Of a DNA stretch of 64,000 bases, positions 35,039-44,170 are shown piece after piece. The stretch covers positions 62,001 to 126,000 of the forward strand of contig NZ_FNFO01000006.1 in the NCBI RefSeq assembly GCF_900100765.1. The letters are read 5' to 3'. How positions within the stretch are numbered: position 1 is the first letter of the stretch; each line of letters starts with the position of its first letter. Below the pieces are notes generated by a model. It was not told the origin of the DNA. It did not search any database and saw nothing but the letters and a program-made list of their open reading frames with translations. The position numbers were made by a program, and so were the translations under genes. Origin of the DNA: Catalinimonas alkaloidigena. GTDB taxonomy: Bacteria; Bacteroidota; Bacteroidia; Cytophagales; Flexibacteraceae.

Positions 35039-37561
35039 TTAATTATCGTTGGGGGCCTCTGATCCGTTGGTGTCGGGTTCTACCTCGGCATCGGGTCCGA
35101 TATCGGTTTCGTCAGAAGGCTCCTTTTCTATCTTTTCTACGGACGAAATCTGATCGTTATCCGCGAGGCGAATCAACCGGACACCTTGCGTAGCACGACC
35201 GATCACCCGTACATCGGAAACCGCCATGCGGATCAGAATGCCCGACCGGTTGATGATCATCAACTCGTCTTCTTCGTTCACGTTTTTGATCGCGACCAGC
35301 GCCCCCGTTTTCTCGGTGGTATTCAGGGTTTTGACGCCTTTGGTCCCCCGGTTGGTGATGCGGTACTCGTCGATTGGCGAACGCTTGCCGTAGCCCTTTT
35401 CAGACACCACCAGCAATTGTCCTTTGCTCTGGTCGGCAAAGCAGACCATCCCGATCACCACATCGTCTTCGCCTTCCAGGTTGATGCCGCGCACGCCCGC
35501 TGCCGTACGGCCCATCGGACGGACCTGTTCTTCGTGGAAACGGACGGCGCGCCCCGAGCGTTTCGCAATGACGATCTCGCTGTTGCCGTCGGTGAGCTGC
35601 ACATTGAGCAGACGGTCGCCCGGATTGATCGTGATGGCGATGATGCCCGCCTGGCGGGGCCGTGAGTAAGCTTCGAGCGAAGTCTTCTTGATTGTGCCCT
35701 GTTCGGTGCACATAATCAAGTAGTTGTTGTTGATGTAGTCGTCGTCGTTCAGGTTCTTGACGTTGATCACCGCCCGGATGTTGTCTTCGCGTTCGATGTT
35801 GATCAGGTTCTGAATGGCGCGTCCCTGAGCGGTTTTACTTCCCTCCGGAATCTCGTACACTTTCAGCCAGAACACTTTCCCCAGTTCGGTGAAGATCAGC
35901 AGGTAGTTGTGGTTGGACGCCACAAACAGGTGTTCGGTAAAGTCGTCGGTCTTGGTACCCGTAGCGCGCGAGCCGACCCCTCCCCGCCCCTGTGTGCGGT
36001 ATTCGGTCAGCGGCGTCCGCTTCATGTACCCGTTGTGCGAAATCGTAATCACCATGTCCTCGTCGGGAATCATGTCTTCCATGGTGATTTCGTCGGAAGC
36101 ATGGACGATCTGCGTGCGGCGGGCATCGCCGTAGCGCTCTTTCAGTTCGCTCAGCTCTTCCTTGATGATGTTCATCCGCAACCCTTCGTCGTTCAGGATG
36201 CTGTTGAGGTAATCGATCTGCGCTTTAACTTCCTGGTACTCGTTCTGGATTTTGTCGCGTTCCAGGCCGGTCAGGCGTTGCAGTCGCATGTCGAGAATGG
36301 CGCGTGCCTGGATTTCGGTCAGGCCGAAGCGATCGATCAGGCCATTACGCGCCGTTTCCGGATCGCGTGATTCGCGAATCAAAGCGATAACTTCGTCCAG
36401 GTGATCCAGGGCGATGAGCAGCCCTTCCAGGATGTGCGCCCGTTTCTCGGCTTCGCGCAGTTCGTAACGCGTGCGCCGTACCACCACCTCGTGCCGGTGA
36501 TCCACAAAATAGCGGATCTGGTCTTTGAGGTTCAGCGTCACGGGACGCCCCTTCACCAACGCTACGTTGTTGACCCCGAACGACGATTGCAGGGCCGAGT
36601 ATTTGTACAGGTTGTTAAGAACCACATTCGGAATGGCATCGCGCCGCAGGTCGAACACCACCCGGAGTCCGTCGCGGTCCGATTCGTCGCGCAAGCCGGT
36701 GATGCCCTCGATGCGCTTCTCGTTGATCATCTGCGCGATCTTCTCGATCATGGTAGCTTTGTTCACCATGTACGGGATGTCGGTGAAGACAATCCGCTCG
36801 CGGCCGTCTTTTGTGGTTTCGAACGTGGCATTGGCCCGAATCACCACGCGTCCCCGTCCGGTTTCGAACGCCGAACGTACGCCCTGGGTACCGTAGATGG
36901 TCCCTCCGGTCGGGAAGTCAGGCGCCGTGATGTGCTGCATCAACTCCGCAATGGTAATTTCCCGGTTGTCGATGTAAGCCACAATGCCGTCCACCACTTC
37001 CGTAAGGTTGTGGGGCGGCATGTTGGTCGCCATTCCGACGGCAATCCCCGACGACCCGTTCACCAACAGGTTGGGCAAGCGGCCCGGCAACACGACCGGC
37101 TCTTGCAGGGAGTCGTCGAAGTTGGGTTGAAAATCAACCGTTTCTTTATGAATATCGGCCAGCAGCTCGTCGGCAATGCGCTTCAGACGGGCTTCCGTAT
37201 AACGCATAGCGGCGGCAGAGTCGCCGTCGAGCGAACCGAAGTTGCCCTGTCCGTCGACCAGCGGGTACCGCAACGACCACTCCTGGGCCATGCGGACCAT
37301 GGTGTCGTACACCGAGGAATCGCCGTGCGGGTGGTATTTCCCCAGCACTTCCCCGACGATACGGGCCGATTTTTTGTAAGGTTTGTTGTATGCGACACCC
37401 AGTTCGTACATACCGTACAGCACGCGCCGATGCACGGGCTTGAGACCGTCTCGTACGTCGGGCAACGCACGCGACACAATCACCGACATGGAATAGTCGA
37501 TGTATGCACCGCGCATTTCATCCTCAATGTTAATGGGGATGATGTTCTGATCTTCAGTCAT
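35039..37561 (-). CDS. gyrA: DNA gyrase subunit A
   Basis: This 840-residue subunit cuts and rejoins DNA during negative supercoiling with GyrB. The catalytic tyrosine is Y121 ([11 protein letters not shown]). The quinolone-resistance region reads [12 protein letters not shown], where S82 and D86 correspond to E. coli S83 and D87, so these positions look wild type. The winged-helix and coiled-coil parts are followed by six beta-pinwheel repeats with the GyrA-box [11 protein letters not shown]. The C-terminus ends in an acidic tail ([17 protein letters not shown]). GyrA rather than ParC is indicated by the GyrA box. An exact TATATTTG box lies 24 bases before the ATG. A TPR gene follows in the same operon; gyrB is 24 kb away. 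Confidence 0.97.
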   Translation of the reverse strand: MTEDQNIIPINIEDEMRGAYIDYSMSVIVSRALPDVRDGLKPVHRRVLYGMYELGVAYNKPYKKSARIVGEVLGKYHPHGDSSVYDTMVRMAQEWSLRYPLVDGQGNFGSLDGDSAAAMRYTEARLKRIADELLADIHKETVDFQPNFDDSLQEPVVLPGRLPNLLVNGSSGIAVGMATNMPPHNLTEVVDGIVAYIDNREITIAELMQHITAPDFPTGGTIYGTQGVRSAFETGRGRVVIRANATFETTKDGRERIVFTDIPYMVNKATMIEKIAQMINEKRIEGITGLRDESDRDGLRVVFDLRRDAIPNVVLNNLYKYSALQSSFGVNNVALVKGRPVTLNLKDQIRYFVDHRHEVVVRRTRYELREAEKRAHILEGLLIALDHLDEVIALIRESRDPETARNGLIDRFGLTEIQARAILDMRLQRLTGLERDKIQNEYQEVKAQIDYLNSILNDEGLRMNIIKEELSELKERYGDARRTQIVHASDEITMEDMIPDEDMVITISHNGYMKRTPLTEYRTQGRGGVGSRATGTKTDDFTEHLFVASNHNYLLIFTELGKVFWLKVYEIPEGSKTAQGRAIQNLINIEREDNIRAVINVKNLNDDDYINNNYLIMCTEQGTIKKTSLEAYSRPRQAGIIAITINPGDRLLNVQLTDGNSEIVIAKRSGRAVRFHEEQVRPMGRTAAGVRGINLEGEDDVVIGMVCFADQSKGQLLVVSEKGYGKRSPIDEYRITNRGTKGVKTLNTTEKTGALVAIKNVNEEDELMIINRSGILIRMAVSDVRVIGRATQGVRLIRLADNDQISSVEKIEKEPSDETDIGPDAEVEPDTNGSEAPNDN

Positions 37562-37584
37562 GATATATAATCTTGCTCAGAGCG

Positions 37585-37592
37585 CAAATATA
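37585..37592 (-). promoter_or_regulatory. -7 box of gyrA
   Basis: TATATTTG on the minus strand matches TAnnTTTG exactly, 23 bases before the gyrA ATG. No obvious -33 box. Confidence 0.55.
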
Positions 37593-37602
37593 GGAGGTTC
37601 CG

Positions 37603-37845
37603 TTATCGGTCGCGTGGTCCACGATCGTGTTTAATCTTTGAGTGCCCTTGCCCCACTTTTGGATTTTGGTTAGGATGCCACCAGGGCATTCCGCGAAAAG
37701 GCTCGCCATTGTGCGTATGAATCATGCGTGTTTCACAAGAAGCAATTTTGCATCGGGGGGGCGAAAAAGTGACCCAACACCCCGATAAGGAAGCTAGCAC
37801 AACGAGTAATCCTCCACGCCAAATCAGACGATGTAATAACCTCAA
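37603..37845 (-). CDS. possible small lipoprotein (TTG start)
   Basis: The reading frame starts at TTG (37845) or further upstream at ATG 37890 and encodes about 80 residues. The N-terminus has the layout of a lipoprotein signal: basic LRLLHRLIWRGG, hydrophobic LLVVLASL, then a lipobox LSGC. The mature part has three more cysteines and a Pro/Trp/His-rich end (GEPFRGMPWWHPNQNPKVG). No known domain. It sits in the 419-base gap between gyrA and the DUF349 gene and is missed if only ATG-started larger genes are called. The case rests on the lipobox; the rare start codon leaves doubt. Confidence 0.4.
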   Translation of the reverse strand: MRLLHRLIWRGGLLVVLASLSGCWVTFSPPRCKIASCETRMIHTHNGEPFRGMPWWHPNQNPKVGQGHSKIKHDRGPRDR

Positions 37846-37923
37846 TAATTTGTACTTTAAACGTAAAGATAGGTAACCGAAGCAAAACATAAAAACCTCA
37901 CCAAAGGGTTCACTCCAGTTTGC

Positions 37924-37957
37924 AAAAAAAGCCTTATCAGACAAACGATAAGGCTTT
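37924..37957. terminator. terminator of the DUF349 gene
   Basis: AAAGCCTTATC-N8-GATAAGGCTTT, an 11-bp stem with A-run on one side and T-run on the other, lies 23 bases past the stop of the DUF349 gene (minus) and works in both directions. Confidence 0.88.
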
Positions 37958-37980
37958 CATTATCAAAGTATTGCTACGGT

Positions 37981-39927
37981 TCAGAGGCTGTTAATTATTT
38001 TGAGCTGCTCTTTCAGCGCACGAAGCTTTTCTTGTGCGCCCTCGATGCGCGACCCAAAATCGTCACGTAATTTATCAGCGGTTTTCGAATTGGCAAAGAA
38101 CTCCAGGTTGTTCTTCCAAAGGCTGATATCGTTCTCCAGAGCCGTTATTTTGCGACGAATTTCCGACTCCTGACGGCTGAGGCGTTGCTGAGCTCCGGGG
38201 CTGTTGCGGATGCCGGCGACCTGAATTTCGAGCAGGACGCGGGACTTCTCATCCTCATCAATCAAGTTGGATTTTTCTACGCTGTGCTGCACCGCTTCCG
38301 TATACTTCTGCTGGACGCGCGAGATGTCTTTGCGGGGCACGTAGCCGATGTCGGAAAACTGCGCTTGCAATTCCAGAAGCTGCTCTACCGTCGCGTCGCC
38401 CTGCTGAGCATGGGCTTCGAGTTGAGCGATAATGGCTTCCTTCTGTTGTAAGTTGGTGACAAACTCCTGATCGACTTCGTTGTAGTGCGCGCGCCGCCGC
38501 TGGAAGAAGTGATCGACCGCGTGCTTGAAGCGCTTGTAGACGTCTTTCCGGTATTTGTGCGGCACGTGCCCAATGGTGCGCCACTGAGACTGCATCTCCT
38601 TCATTTCTTCGGCGGCAGCCTTCCAATCGTCGCTTTCCTGGAGCGCTTCCGCCCGCTCGATCAGCGCCATTTTTTGTTGAAGATTTTCTTCACGTTCGCC
38701 TTCTAACCGCTTGAAGAACAGGTTTTTGTGGTGAAAGAATTGCTTGAAGGCCTGCCAGAACTCGTGCGAAACTTCGCGGGCCTGGCTGCGGGGCATACCG
38801 CCGATCTGTTTCCACTCTTCCTGTAGCTTGAGCAACTCTTGCGATTTCTCATTCCAGTCGTCGATGCGGTCCGAATCGAATTCGGTATAAGGCTTGACCT
38901 TCTCTACCAATTGAAGTTTGGCTTCCAGATTTTCCTGAAACTGTTGCTTCAGGCCATCGACGTACGCCCGGCGGCGGTCGTGAATCTGATCGGAAACGGC
39001 TTTGAAACGGTTCCAGAGCTCTTCCTGTTCTTCGCGCGGTACCGGGCCAATGGCCTTGAACTCTTCGTGCAGTTCGTTCAGCTCGCGGATGGCGTCGTTC
39101 ACCGAACTTACGTCCAACAGTTGCTGCGCGCGCTCGACCAGCTCGTTTTTCGCTTCCAGGTTTTTGCGCCGGTCCAGCTCCTTCAGCTCGAAGTAAATAC
39201 TTCTGTTGTTATAGAAGCGATCCAGCAACGCATGGTAACGGGCATACAGGTCGGCTGCGGCAATGCCGGGCACGGGCCCCACTTCGCGCCATTCGTCCTG
39301 AATGGCCTTCAGACTCGAGAGCGAGGTGTTGTTTTCTTCGCTGTCGACAAATTCGCGCAGGCGCTCCAACAGGGCGCTTTTACGCTCCAGGTTCGATTCT
39401 TTCTTCTGTTCCTGTTCGCGTGCCTGTCGCCGCCGCTGCTCGCGGAACTGATGATACAGTGTGTTGAAGCGTTGGGTGTGGTCGTCTTCGCGAAAATCGA
39501 AGTCGCCCTCGTCGCCCCCGTCCGCCGTAAACTGCTCCAGAGCTTCGCGGCGCTCTTCGGCGTATACATCCTGAAACGCATGGTGAATGTCGCGCGCCAT
39601 GGCGTTGGCATGGGGCTGCTCCGGTTCTTTAACAAGCGCTTCCAGGGCTGCGACCAGTTCGGCTTTCGAGTAGTGGCTGTAATCGTGGTGGTGGTGCTCG
39701 TCGTGATGTTCTTCCTCGTGTTCCGACTCATCCGCCGAGTCGTGTCCCGAGGCGGTAGTCGCTTCAGGTGTAGAGGTGGTTTGGGCCGCAGGCGTTGCAG
39801 GAGCCGCGGGTTGTTCTGGGTTCGGTGGCGTGTTGGCGGAGTGCGCGTCTGCGGTAGGTTCTTCCATCTCTTCTACGGTCTGGTGCTCGTTAATACCATT
39901 CGCAGCCATCTTGTCTTCCTCTTTCAT
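37981..39927 (-). CDS. DUF349 repeat protein
   Basis: The start at MKEEDKMAANGIN (39927) gives 648 residues. The N-terminal 110 residues are low complexity: Pro/Ala/Thr-rich, then a His/Glu/Asp cluster (SEHEEEHHDEHHHHDYSHYS) that could bind metal. The rest is a long helical array with at least four DUF349-type repeats, visible as IQDEWREVGPVPGI, HEEFKAIGPVPREE, LQEEWKQIGGMPRS and MQSQWRTIGHVPHKY, each followed by FK/Y and positively charged helices. The function of DUF349 proteins is unsettled. The gene follows the AlgH-like gene by 56 bases on the same strand and ends in a strong terminator. Confidence 0.9.
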   Translation of the reverse strand: MKEEDKMAANGINEHQTVEEMEEPTADAHSANTPPNPEQPAAPATPAAQTTSTPEATTASGHDSADESEHEEEHHDEHHHHDYSHYSKAELVAALEALVKEPEQPHANAMARDIHHAFQDVYAEERREALEQFTADGGDEGDFDFREDDHTQRFNTLYHQFREQRRRQAREQEQKKESNLERKSALLERLREFVDSEENNTSLSSLKAIQDEWREVGPVPGIAAADLYARYHALLDRFYNNRSIYFELKELDRRKNLEAKNELVERAQQLLDVSSVNDAIRELNELHEEFKAIGPVPREEQEELWNRFKAVSDQIHDRRRAYVDGLKQQFQENLEAKLQLVEKVKPYTEFDSDRIDDWNEKSQELLKLQEEWKQIGGMPRSQAREVSHEFWQAFKQFFHHKNLFFKRLEGEREENLQQKMALIERAEALQESDDWKAAAEEMKEMQSQWRTIGHVPHKYRKDVYKRFKHAVDHFFQRRRAHYNEVDQEFVTNLQQKEAIIAQLEAHAQQGDATVEQLLELQAQFSDIGYVPRKDISRVQQKYTEAVQHSVEKSNLIDEDEKSRVLLEIQVAGIRNSPGAQQRLSRQESEIRRKITALENDISLWKNNLEFFANSKTADKLRDDFGSRIEGAQEKLRALKEQLKIINSL

Positions 39928-39983
39928 GGTGTAGTGGTCTGGTGGTCGTGGTGGTGAAAAGTAAAAATACAACTTTAAGGGAA

Positions 39984-40559
39984 TCAGTTCAAACGTGGGT
40001 CACGCGGGTAATTGGAAAGGGCCCTGAACTTTCCGCCCATGTTGCGCAGAATTTGTTGCCACAGCTTTTCCGGTGGGTCCAGAAAGGCGTCGGAAGCCTG
40101 GGCGGGTGTGGTGATCCACGACTCTTCCGCCAGTTCGCGCTCCAGTTGCCCGCTGCCCCAACCCGAATACCCCACAAAGAAACGTATGTTGTGGGAATCC
40201 AGCCGTTGTAGCACCAGCAGTTCTTTGATCTGTTCGAAATCGCCACCCCAAAACAGGCCTGGCACTACTTCGATGCTGCCTTCAATTTCGTTGCCGTACG
40301 CGTGCAGAAAGTGGAGCGTGTTAGGCTCCACCGGGCCACCCACAAACAACGGATGCTCGTTGGTACCGAGCAACGGTGCGTCTTCTTCTAAAGCATCGTA
40401 TAGGTTTACCTCCGTAGGTCGGTTGAGGATCAATCCGAACGCCCCCATCGAACTGTGTTCGCAGATCAGCACTACGCTGCGTTCAAAGTTGGGATCCGGC
40501 AGGAAAGGTTCTGAGATCAGGAAATGTCCCTGAAGGCTCTCGGATTTATCGTTTTCCAT
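39984..40559 (-). CDS. YqgE/AlgH (UPF0301) family protein
   Basis: The 191 residues start MENDKSESLQGHFLISEP and contain the family hallmarks: FLPDPNFERSVVLICEHSSMGAFGLILNRPTEV, LFVGGPVEPNTLHFLH and GYSGWGSGQLERELAEESW. The family is conserved and cytoplasmic with a flavin-reductase-like fold; AlgH affects alginate regulation in Pseudomonas, but the biochemical activity is unknown. The gene heads a likely two-gene unit with the DUF349 gene and is divergent from pdxH across 97 bases. Confidence 0.94.
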   Translation of the reverse strand: MENDKSESLQGHFLISEPFLPDPNFERSVVLICEHSSMGAFGLILNRPTEVNLYDALEEDAPLLGTNEHPLFVGGPVEPNTLHFLHAYGNEIEGSIEVVPGLFWGGDFEQIKELLVLQRLDSHNIRFFVGYSGWGSGQLERELAEESWITTPAQASDAFLDPPEKLWQQILRNMGGKFRALSNYPRDPRLN

Positions 40560-40656
40560 GGGCGAGAAGAGAAAATGCGGGCGAAACCATCGCCTCTACG
40601 TAAATGTATATAAATTCGGGCAACTGCAAGAAGCCCCTAATTTTATCGATTAATGC

Positions 40657-41313
40657 GTGAATATGAACCGAGACGGAATTGCATCACTGCGAAATAGTTA
40701 CGAAAAAAGCACTCTGGAACGCGCTGATTTACAGGCGGATCCAGTTAAAATGTTCGAGCAATGGCTGAGCCAGGCGGTCGCCGCCCAGGTGCTGGAACCC
40801 AATGCGATGACGCTGGCTACCGTGACGCCGGAAGGCACACCCGATGCGCGGATCGTTCTGCTGAAGGGCATCGATCCGCACGAGGGTTTCGTCTTCTACA
40901 CCAATTACGAAAGCCGCAAAGGACAGGAACTGACCCACTTACCCAAAGCCTGTCTGGTCTTTTTCTGGCCTCAGTTGGAGCGGCAGGTACGGGTGGAAGG
41001 CACGGTAGCGAAGGTGCCGGACGCCATGTCGGATGCCTATTTCGCCAGTCGCCCGCTCGAAAGCCGCATCGGTGCGTGGGCCTCTCCCCAAAGCCGGGCG
41101 ATTCCCGATCGCGATGTGCTGGAGCAACGGCGGCAGGAAGCCGAAGCGCGTGTGAGCAACGGTACGCTGCCGCGGCCGGCGCACTGGGGAGGCTACGGCC
41201 TGCAGCCCCACCGGATTGAATTCTGGCAGGGACGCGTCGGACGACTGCACGATCGTTTTGTCTATACGCGGCAGGCGACCGACGACTGGATGATAGAGCG
41301 GCTGGCGCCCTAA
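40657..41313 (+). CDS. pdxH: pyridoxamine 5'-phosphate oxidase
   Basis: The 218 residues (or 216 from the second ATG at 40663) match PdxH, an FMN enzyme that oxidises pyridoxamine- and pyridoxine-5'-phosphate to pyridoxal phosphate. FMN-binding and substrate segments are seen as DARIVLLKGIDPHEGFVFYTNYESRKG and ERQVRVEG. The C-terminal PdxH signature is WGGYGLQPHRIEFWQG, ending in RLAP. There is no downstream partner; the convergent bshB1 gene ends 5 bases later. The PLP produced would serve the aminotransferase-type enzyme and other PLP enzymes in the cell. Confidence 0.95.
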   Translation: MNMNRDGIASLRNSYEKSTLERADLQADPVKMFEQWLSQAVAAQVLEPNAMTLATVTPEGTPDARIVLLKGIDPHEGFVFYTNYESRKGQELTHLPKACLVFFWPQLERQVRVEGTVAKVPDAMSDAYFASRPLESRIGAWASPQSRAIPDRDVLEQRRQEAEARVSNGTLPRPAHWGGYGLQPHRIEFWQGRVGRLHDRFVYTRQATDDWMIERLAP

Positions 41314-41317
41314 GGAC

Positions 41318-42034
41318 TTAAATCAGGTGGAATAAGTTGCTGACGCCCAGGTACCGCTCTTTGGTGAAGCCTTCGCCGTACGTAACCCCAATGGCGTGGC
41401 CGAACTCGCGTGCACGCGCCTCAATAAACGGAAAGAAATCTGCGGTCGAAATGTGTGTGATCGGTTCGTTGCTGCTCGGATCATGGAACTGGCTGGCATA
41501 CGCGCGCAAACACTCCATTTTCCGGTCCCAGAACGGGGTGACGTCCATCACGAAATCGGGCACGATGTGCCGATCCTGAATGAAGTGGTAGACGGCAGTG
41601 GGCCGCCAGGGTGCTTGCTTGCGGCCGCGACTCTCGGTCTCGACACGGCGAAGGCCTGAAACAAAGCACGCATCGCTCACCAGTTCGGCCCCGCGGCCGT
41701 GGTCCGGGTGCCGGTCGTGTACGGCGTTGGTCAGCACGATGTCGGGCTGGTATTCGCGAATGGCCCGCGCCAGGGCGCGCTGGTGGGCTTCATCGTTCCG
41801 GAAAAAGCCGTCGGCAAAGCAGAGATTTTCCCGCACCTGAATGCCCATCAGGCGGGCCGCTTCGGCGGCTTCCCGCTCCCGCAGGTCGGGTGTGCCCCGT
41901 GTGCCCAGTTCGCCCCGGGTCAGATCGATGATTCCGACTTTGTAGCCCTGTTGCACATGGGCCAGAATGGTACCTCCGCAACACAGCTCAGCATCGTCTG
42001 GGTGGGCGGCTATCACAAGAATGTCTAATTTCAT
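41318..42034 (-). CDS. bshB1: bacillithiol biosynthesis deacetylase BshB1
   Basis: The product has 238 residues of the PIG-L/LmbE zinc deacetylase family. The metal site AAHPDDAELCCGG is at the N-terminus, followed by GEXGTRGTP-type LTRGELGTRGTPDLRERE and the DRHPDHGRGAELV block. BshB1 removes acetyl from GlcNAc-malate in making bacillithiol, the low-molecular-weight thiol used by many Bacteroidetes. It is third in the trxB-M23-bshB1 cluster (gap of 12 bases from the peptidase gene), tying bacillithiol to thioredoxin function. Related LmbE proteins have other substrates, but the length and LTRGELGTRG motif fit BshB1. Confidence 0.93.
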   Translation of the reverse strand: MKLDILVIAAHPDDAELCCGGTILAHVQQGYKVGIIDLTRGELGTRGTPDLREREAAEAARLMGIQVRENLCFADGFFRNDEAHQRALARAIREYQPDIVLTNAVHDRHPDHGRGAELVSDACFVSGLRRVETESRGRKQAPWRPTAVYHFIQDRHIVPDFVMDVTPFWDRKMECLRAYASQFHDPSSNEPITHISTADFFPFIEARAREFGHAIGVTYGEGFTKERYLGVSNLFHLI

Positions 42035-42046
42035 GGTATGTAGTCT

Positions 42047-43057
42047 TTACCGCACCCGTATGCGCTGGCCAATCCGTAAGATGGTCCGCGGCGTGATGCG
42101 GTTCAGTCGGCAGAGCGTGCGTACGGACGTGCCGTACTTGTGTGCAATGCCCGACAGGGTGTCGCCGGAGCGCACCCGATGGTACGCCAGTTTACGCACC
42201 TCTTTCAGGTACGAGAACTGGTTGTTCGTGATTTGAAATTGATTGTATAGCAGCTGCCGGTTCGAAAAGTCGTACAACTGCTCCGGATTGATGGCGTTTC
42301 CCTGATAGCGCACTTCGTAATGCAGGTGCGGACCGGAACTACGCCCCGTGCTGCCGCCCAGACCGAGCGTTTCCCCGGCTTTGACCAAATCCCCTACTTT
42401 CACGAGGATTTTACTCATGTGACCGTAGAGGGTTTCCAGCCCGTTGTAGTGCCGCACCAGTACGTAATAGCCATACCCGCGCGGGTCGTAGCTACGGATG
42501 CGCACAATGCCGTCGAACGCCGCGACGACCGTGTCGCCCGTCGAGAGCTTCAGGTCCGAGCCGTAATGCCAGCGGTACCCGCGCATGCCGAAGCCCGACG
42601 TTACGTAGGTGGTATCCCGAATCATGGGCATGGCCCACAGCCGACTGGTCGTGGTGTCGATCAACTCAATATCGACCGTATCCCGGAACTTGGTCGCATC
42701 AATGTCGTACGGATTGATCCGGCGTGAGTCCCACACGGAGTAATACTCCGTCAAGGTTACCCACACGCTGTCGATTTGCAATTCTTCTGAGATCTCGACC
42801 ATGCCCGTATAACCCTCGTCGATGGTGGAGGTATCCTCACTGACGATCGAGAGTTCACGTTGCAGTTCCTCAGAAGCTTCACCAGCATCATCCAACTCCT
42901 CTTCCACCACCTCAGTGGTATCTCCGATTTCTGCAATGGAATCGGGAAGTGTGTAGGTCTTGATGGGGGGCGCTTTTACATCACGAAAATCGCGAGGTCG
43001 GTTTTGCGCCCAACTGCCGGTGGTAACCAATAGGAGAATAATTACCAACCAACGCAT
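42047..43057 (-). CDS. M23 peptidase with C-terminal LysM domain
   Basis: The 336 residues begin with a signal peptide (MRWLVIILLLVTTGSWA). An acidic linker follows, then an M23/LytM zinc peptidase domain at about 165-275 with HYGSDLKLS (H-x3-D) and PHLHYEVRY (H-x-H), so the catalytic site is complete. The C-terminus (residues 290-336) is a LysM peptidoglycan-binding domain, YHRVRSGDTLSGIAHKYG. The enzyme would cut peptide crosslinks in the periplasm. The gene lies between trxB (3-base gap) and bshB1 (12-base gap) in one operon, an unusual mix of cell-wall and thiol functions. Confidence 0.94.
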   Translation of the reverse strand: MRWLVIILLLVTTGSWAQNRPRDFRDVKAPPIKTYTLPDSIAEIGDTTEVVEEELDDAGEASEELQRELSIVSEDTSTIDEGYTGMVEISEELQIDSVWVTLTEYYSVWDSRRINPYDIDATKFRDTVDIELIDTTTSRLWAMPMIRDTTYVTSGFGMRGYRWHYGSDLKLSTGDTVVAAFDGIVRIRSYDPRGYGYYVLVRHYNGLETLYGHMSKILVKVGDLVKAGETLGLGGSTGRSSGPHLHYEVRYQGNAINPEQLYDFSNRQLLYNQFQITNNQFSYLKEVRKLAYHRVRSGDTLSGIAHKYGTSVRTLCRLNRITPRTILRIGQRIRVR

Positions 43058-43060
43058 CCG

Positions 43061-43999
43061 CTATACCAGCTCTTTAGCTACGAGGAAACGTTCTGCGTCG
43101 AGGGCAGCCATGCACCCGGTGCCTGCGGCCGTTACGGCCTGCCGGTACACGTGGTCTTGCACATCGCCACAAGCAAAAACGCCTTCCACGTTGGTAAGCG
43201 TCGTTCCTTTTACGGTTTTCAGGTACCCGTTTTCGTCCATATCGAGCTTGCCCACGAAAAGTTCCGTGTTGGGCTTATGGCCGATGGCCACAAAGAAGCC
43301 GGTGATGTCCAACGTGCTTTCGTGTCCCGTCTGGTTGTTGATGATCCGGGCGCCGGTCACCTCATGGTCGCCCAGTACTTCGAGCGTTTCGGTGTTGTAG
43401 AAAATTTCGATGTTGGGCATACGCTTCACACGCTCCTGCATGATGCGGGAGGCACGCATTTCGTCGCGTCGGACCAGCATGTACACTTTGCGGCAGAGTT
43501 TCGCCAGGTACGAGGCCTCTTCGCAGGCGGTGTCGCCCGCACCGACAATGGCTACGTCCTGTCCCCGGAAGAAAAAGCCGTCGCAGACCGCACAGGCAGA
43601 AACACCCCGGCCGTTCAGCCGCTCTTCGGACGAAAGTCCCAGCCACTTGGCAGAAGCACCGGTCGAAACGATGACTGTATCGGCTGTCAGCGTATACTGA
43701 TCGTCGATGGTCACCCGATGCACCGGACCCGAAAAATCAACGGCTGTCGCCATGCCGGTGCGTACATCCGTACCGAAGCGTTCGGCCTGCTTCTGGAAGT
43801 CCATCATCATCTGCGGACCTTGTATGCCTTCCGGGTAACCCGGATAGTTTTCTACGTCGTTGGTAATGGTCAATTGTCCTCCGGGTTGAGCGCCCTGGTA
43901 AAGGACGGGTTTCAGACCGGCGCGGGCTGCATAGATCGCGGCCGTATAGCCTGCTGGTCCGGACCCTAATATTAAACACTGAAGGTGTTCTTGTGTCAT
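43061..43999 (-). CDS. trxB: thioredoxin reductase
   Basis: The 312 residues show the FAD fold GSGPAGYTAAIYAARAG, the NADPH fold VGAGDTACEEASYLA and the redox pair in CAVCDGFFFRG (CAVC rather than CATC, a common variant). The end of the protein is GVFACGDVQD plus a Val/Thr-Ala-Gly helix. It reduces thioredoxin with NADPH in the cytoplasm. It heads the trxB-M23-bshB1 operon. An exact TATTTTTG box is 21 bases before the ATG. In some Bacteroidetes similar proteins reduce other disulfides, for example bacillithiol disulfide (Bdr), a possibility given bshB1 in the same operon, though the CAVC pair favours thioredoxin reductase. Confidence 0.95.
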   Translation of the reverse strand: MTQEHLQCLILGSGPAGYTAAIYAARAGLKPVLYQGAQPGGQLTITNDVENYPGYPEGIQGPQMMMDFQKQAERFGTDVRTGMATAVDFSGPVHRVTIDDQYTLTADTVIVSTGASAKWLGLSSEERLNGRGVSACAVCDGFFFRGQDVAIVGAGDTACEEASYLAKLCRKVYMLVRRDEMRASRIMQERVKRMPNIEIFYNTETLEVLGDHEVTGARIINNQTGHESTLDITGFFVAIGHKPNTELFVGKLDMDENGYLKTVKGTTLTNVEGVFACGDVQDHVYRQAVTAAGTGCMAALDAERFLVAKELV

Positions 44000-44019
44000 A
44001 AAATCGCGTAATTAAGAGG

Positions 44020-44027
44020 CAAAAATA
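44020..44027 (-). promoter_or_regulatory. -7 box of trxB operon
   Basis: TATTTTTG on the minus strand, exact TAnnTTTG match, 20 bases before the trxB ATG. Confidence 0.5.
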
Positions 44028-44112
44028 CAAACAACATTGGTTTCTAAAACAGTTCATACCGAATGCCGGTTCGTTTACGGCCTGCGCTGGCTAGAAACGC
44101 CTTTCAAAAGCG

Positions 44113-44146
44113 AAAGGCCCTGAAGCACATGTGCTCCAAGGCCTTT
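44113..44146 (-). terminator. terminator of rpoD
   Basis: AAAGGCC and GGCCTTT enclose an inner palindrome GAGCACATGTGCTC-like core; read on the minus strand this lies 24 bases past the rpoD stop and is followed by TTTCGCTTTT. The T-run is imperfect. Confidence 0.6.
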
Positions 44147-44170
44147 ATAACGGAAAATCACCGAAATATT

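Noticed and set aside
36401-37570. 389-codon open frame antisense to gyrA
   Set aside because: It shadows conserved GyrA coding sequence and has no independent support.
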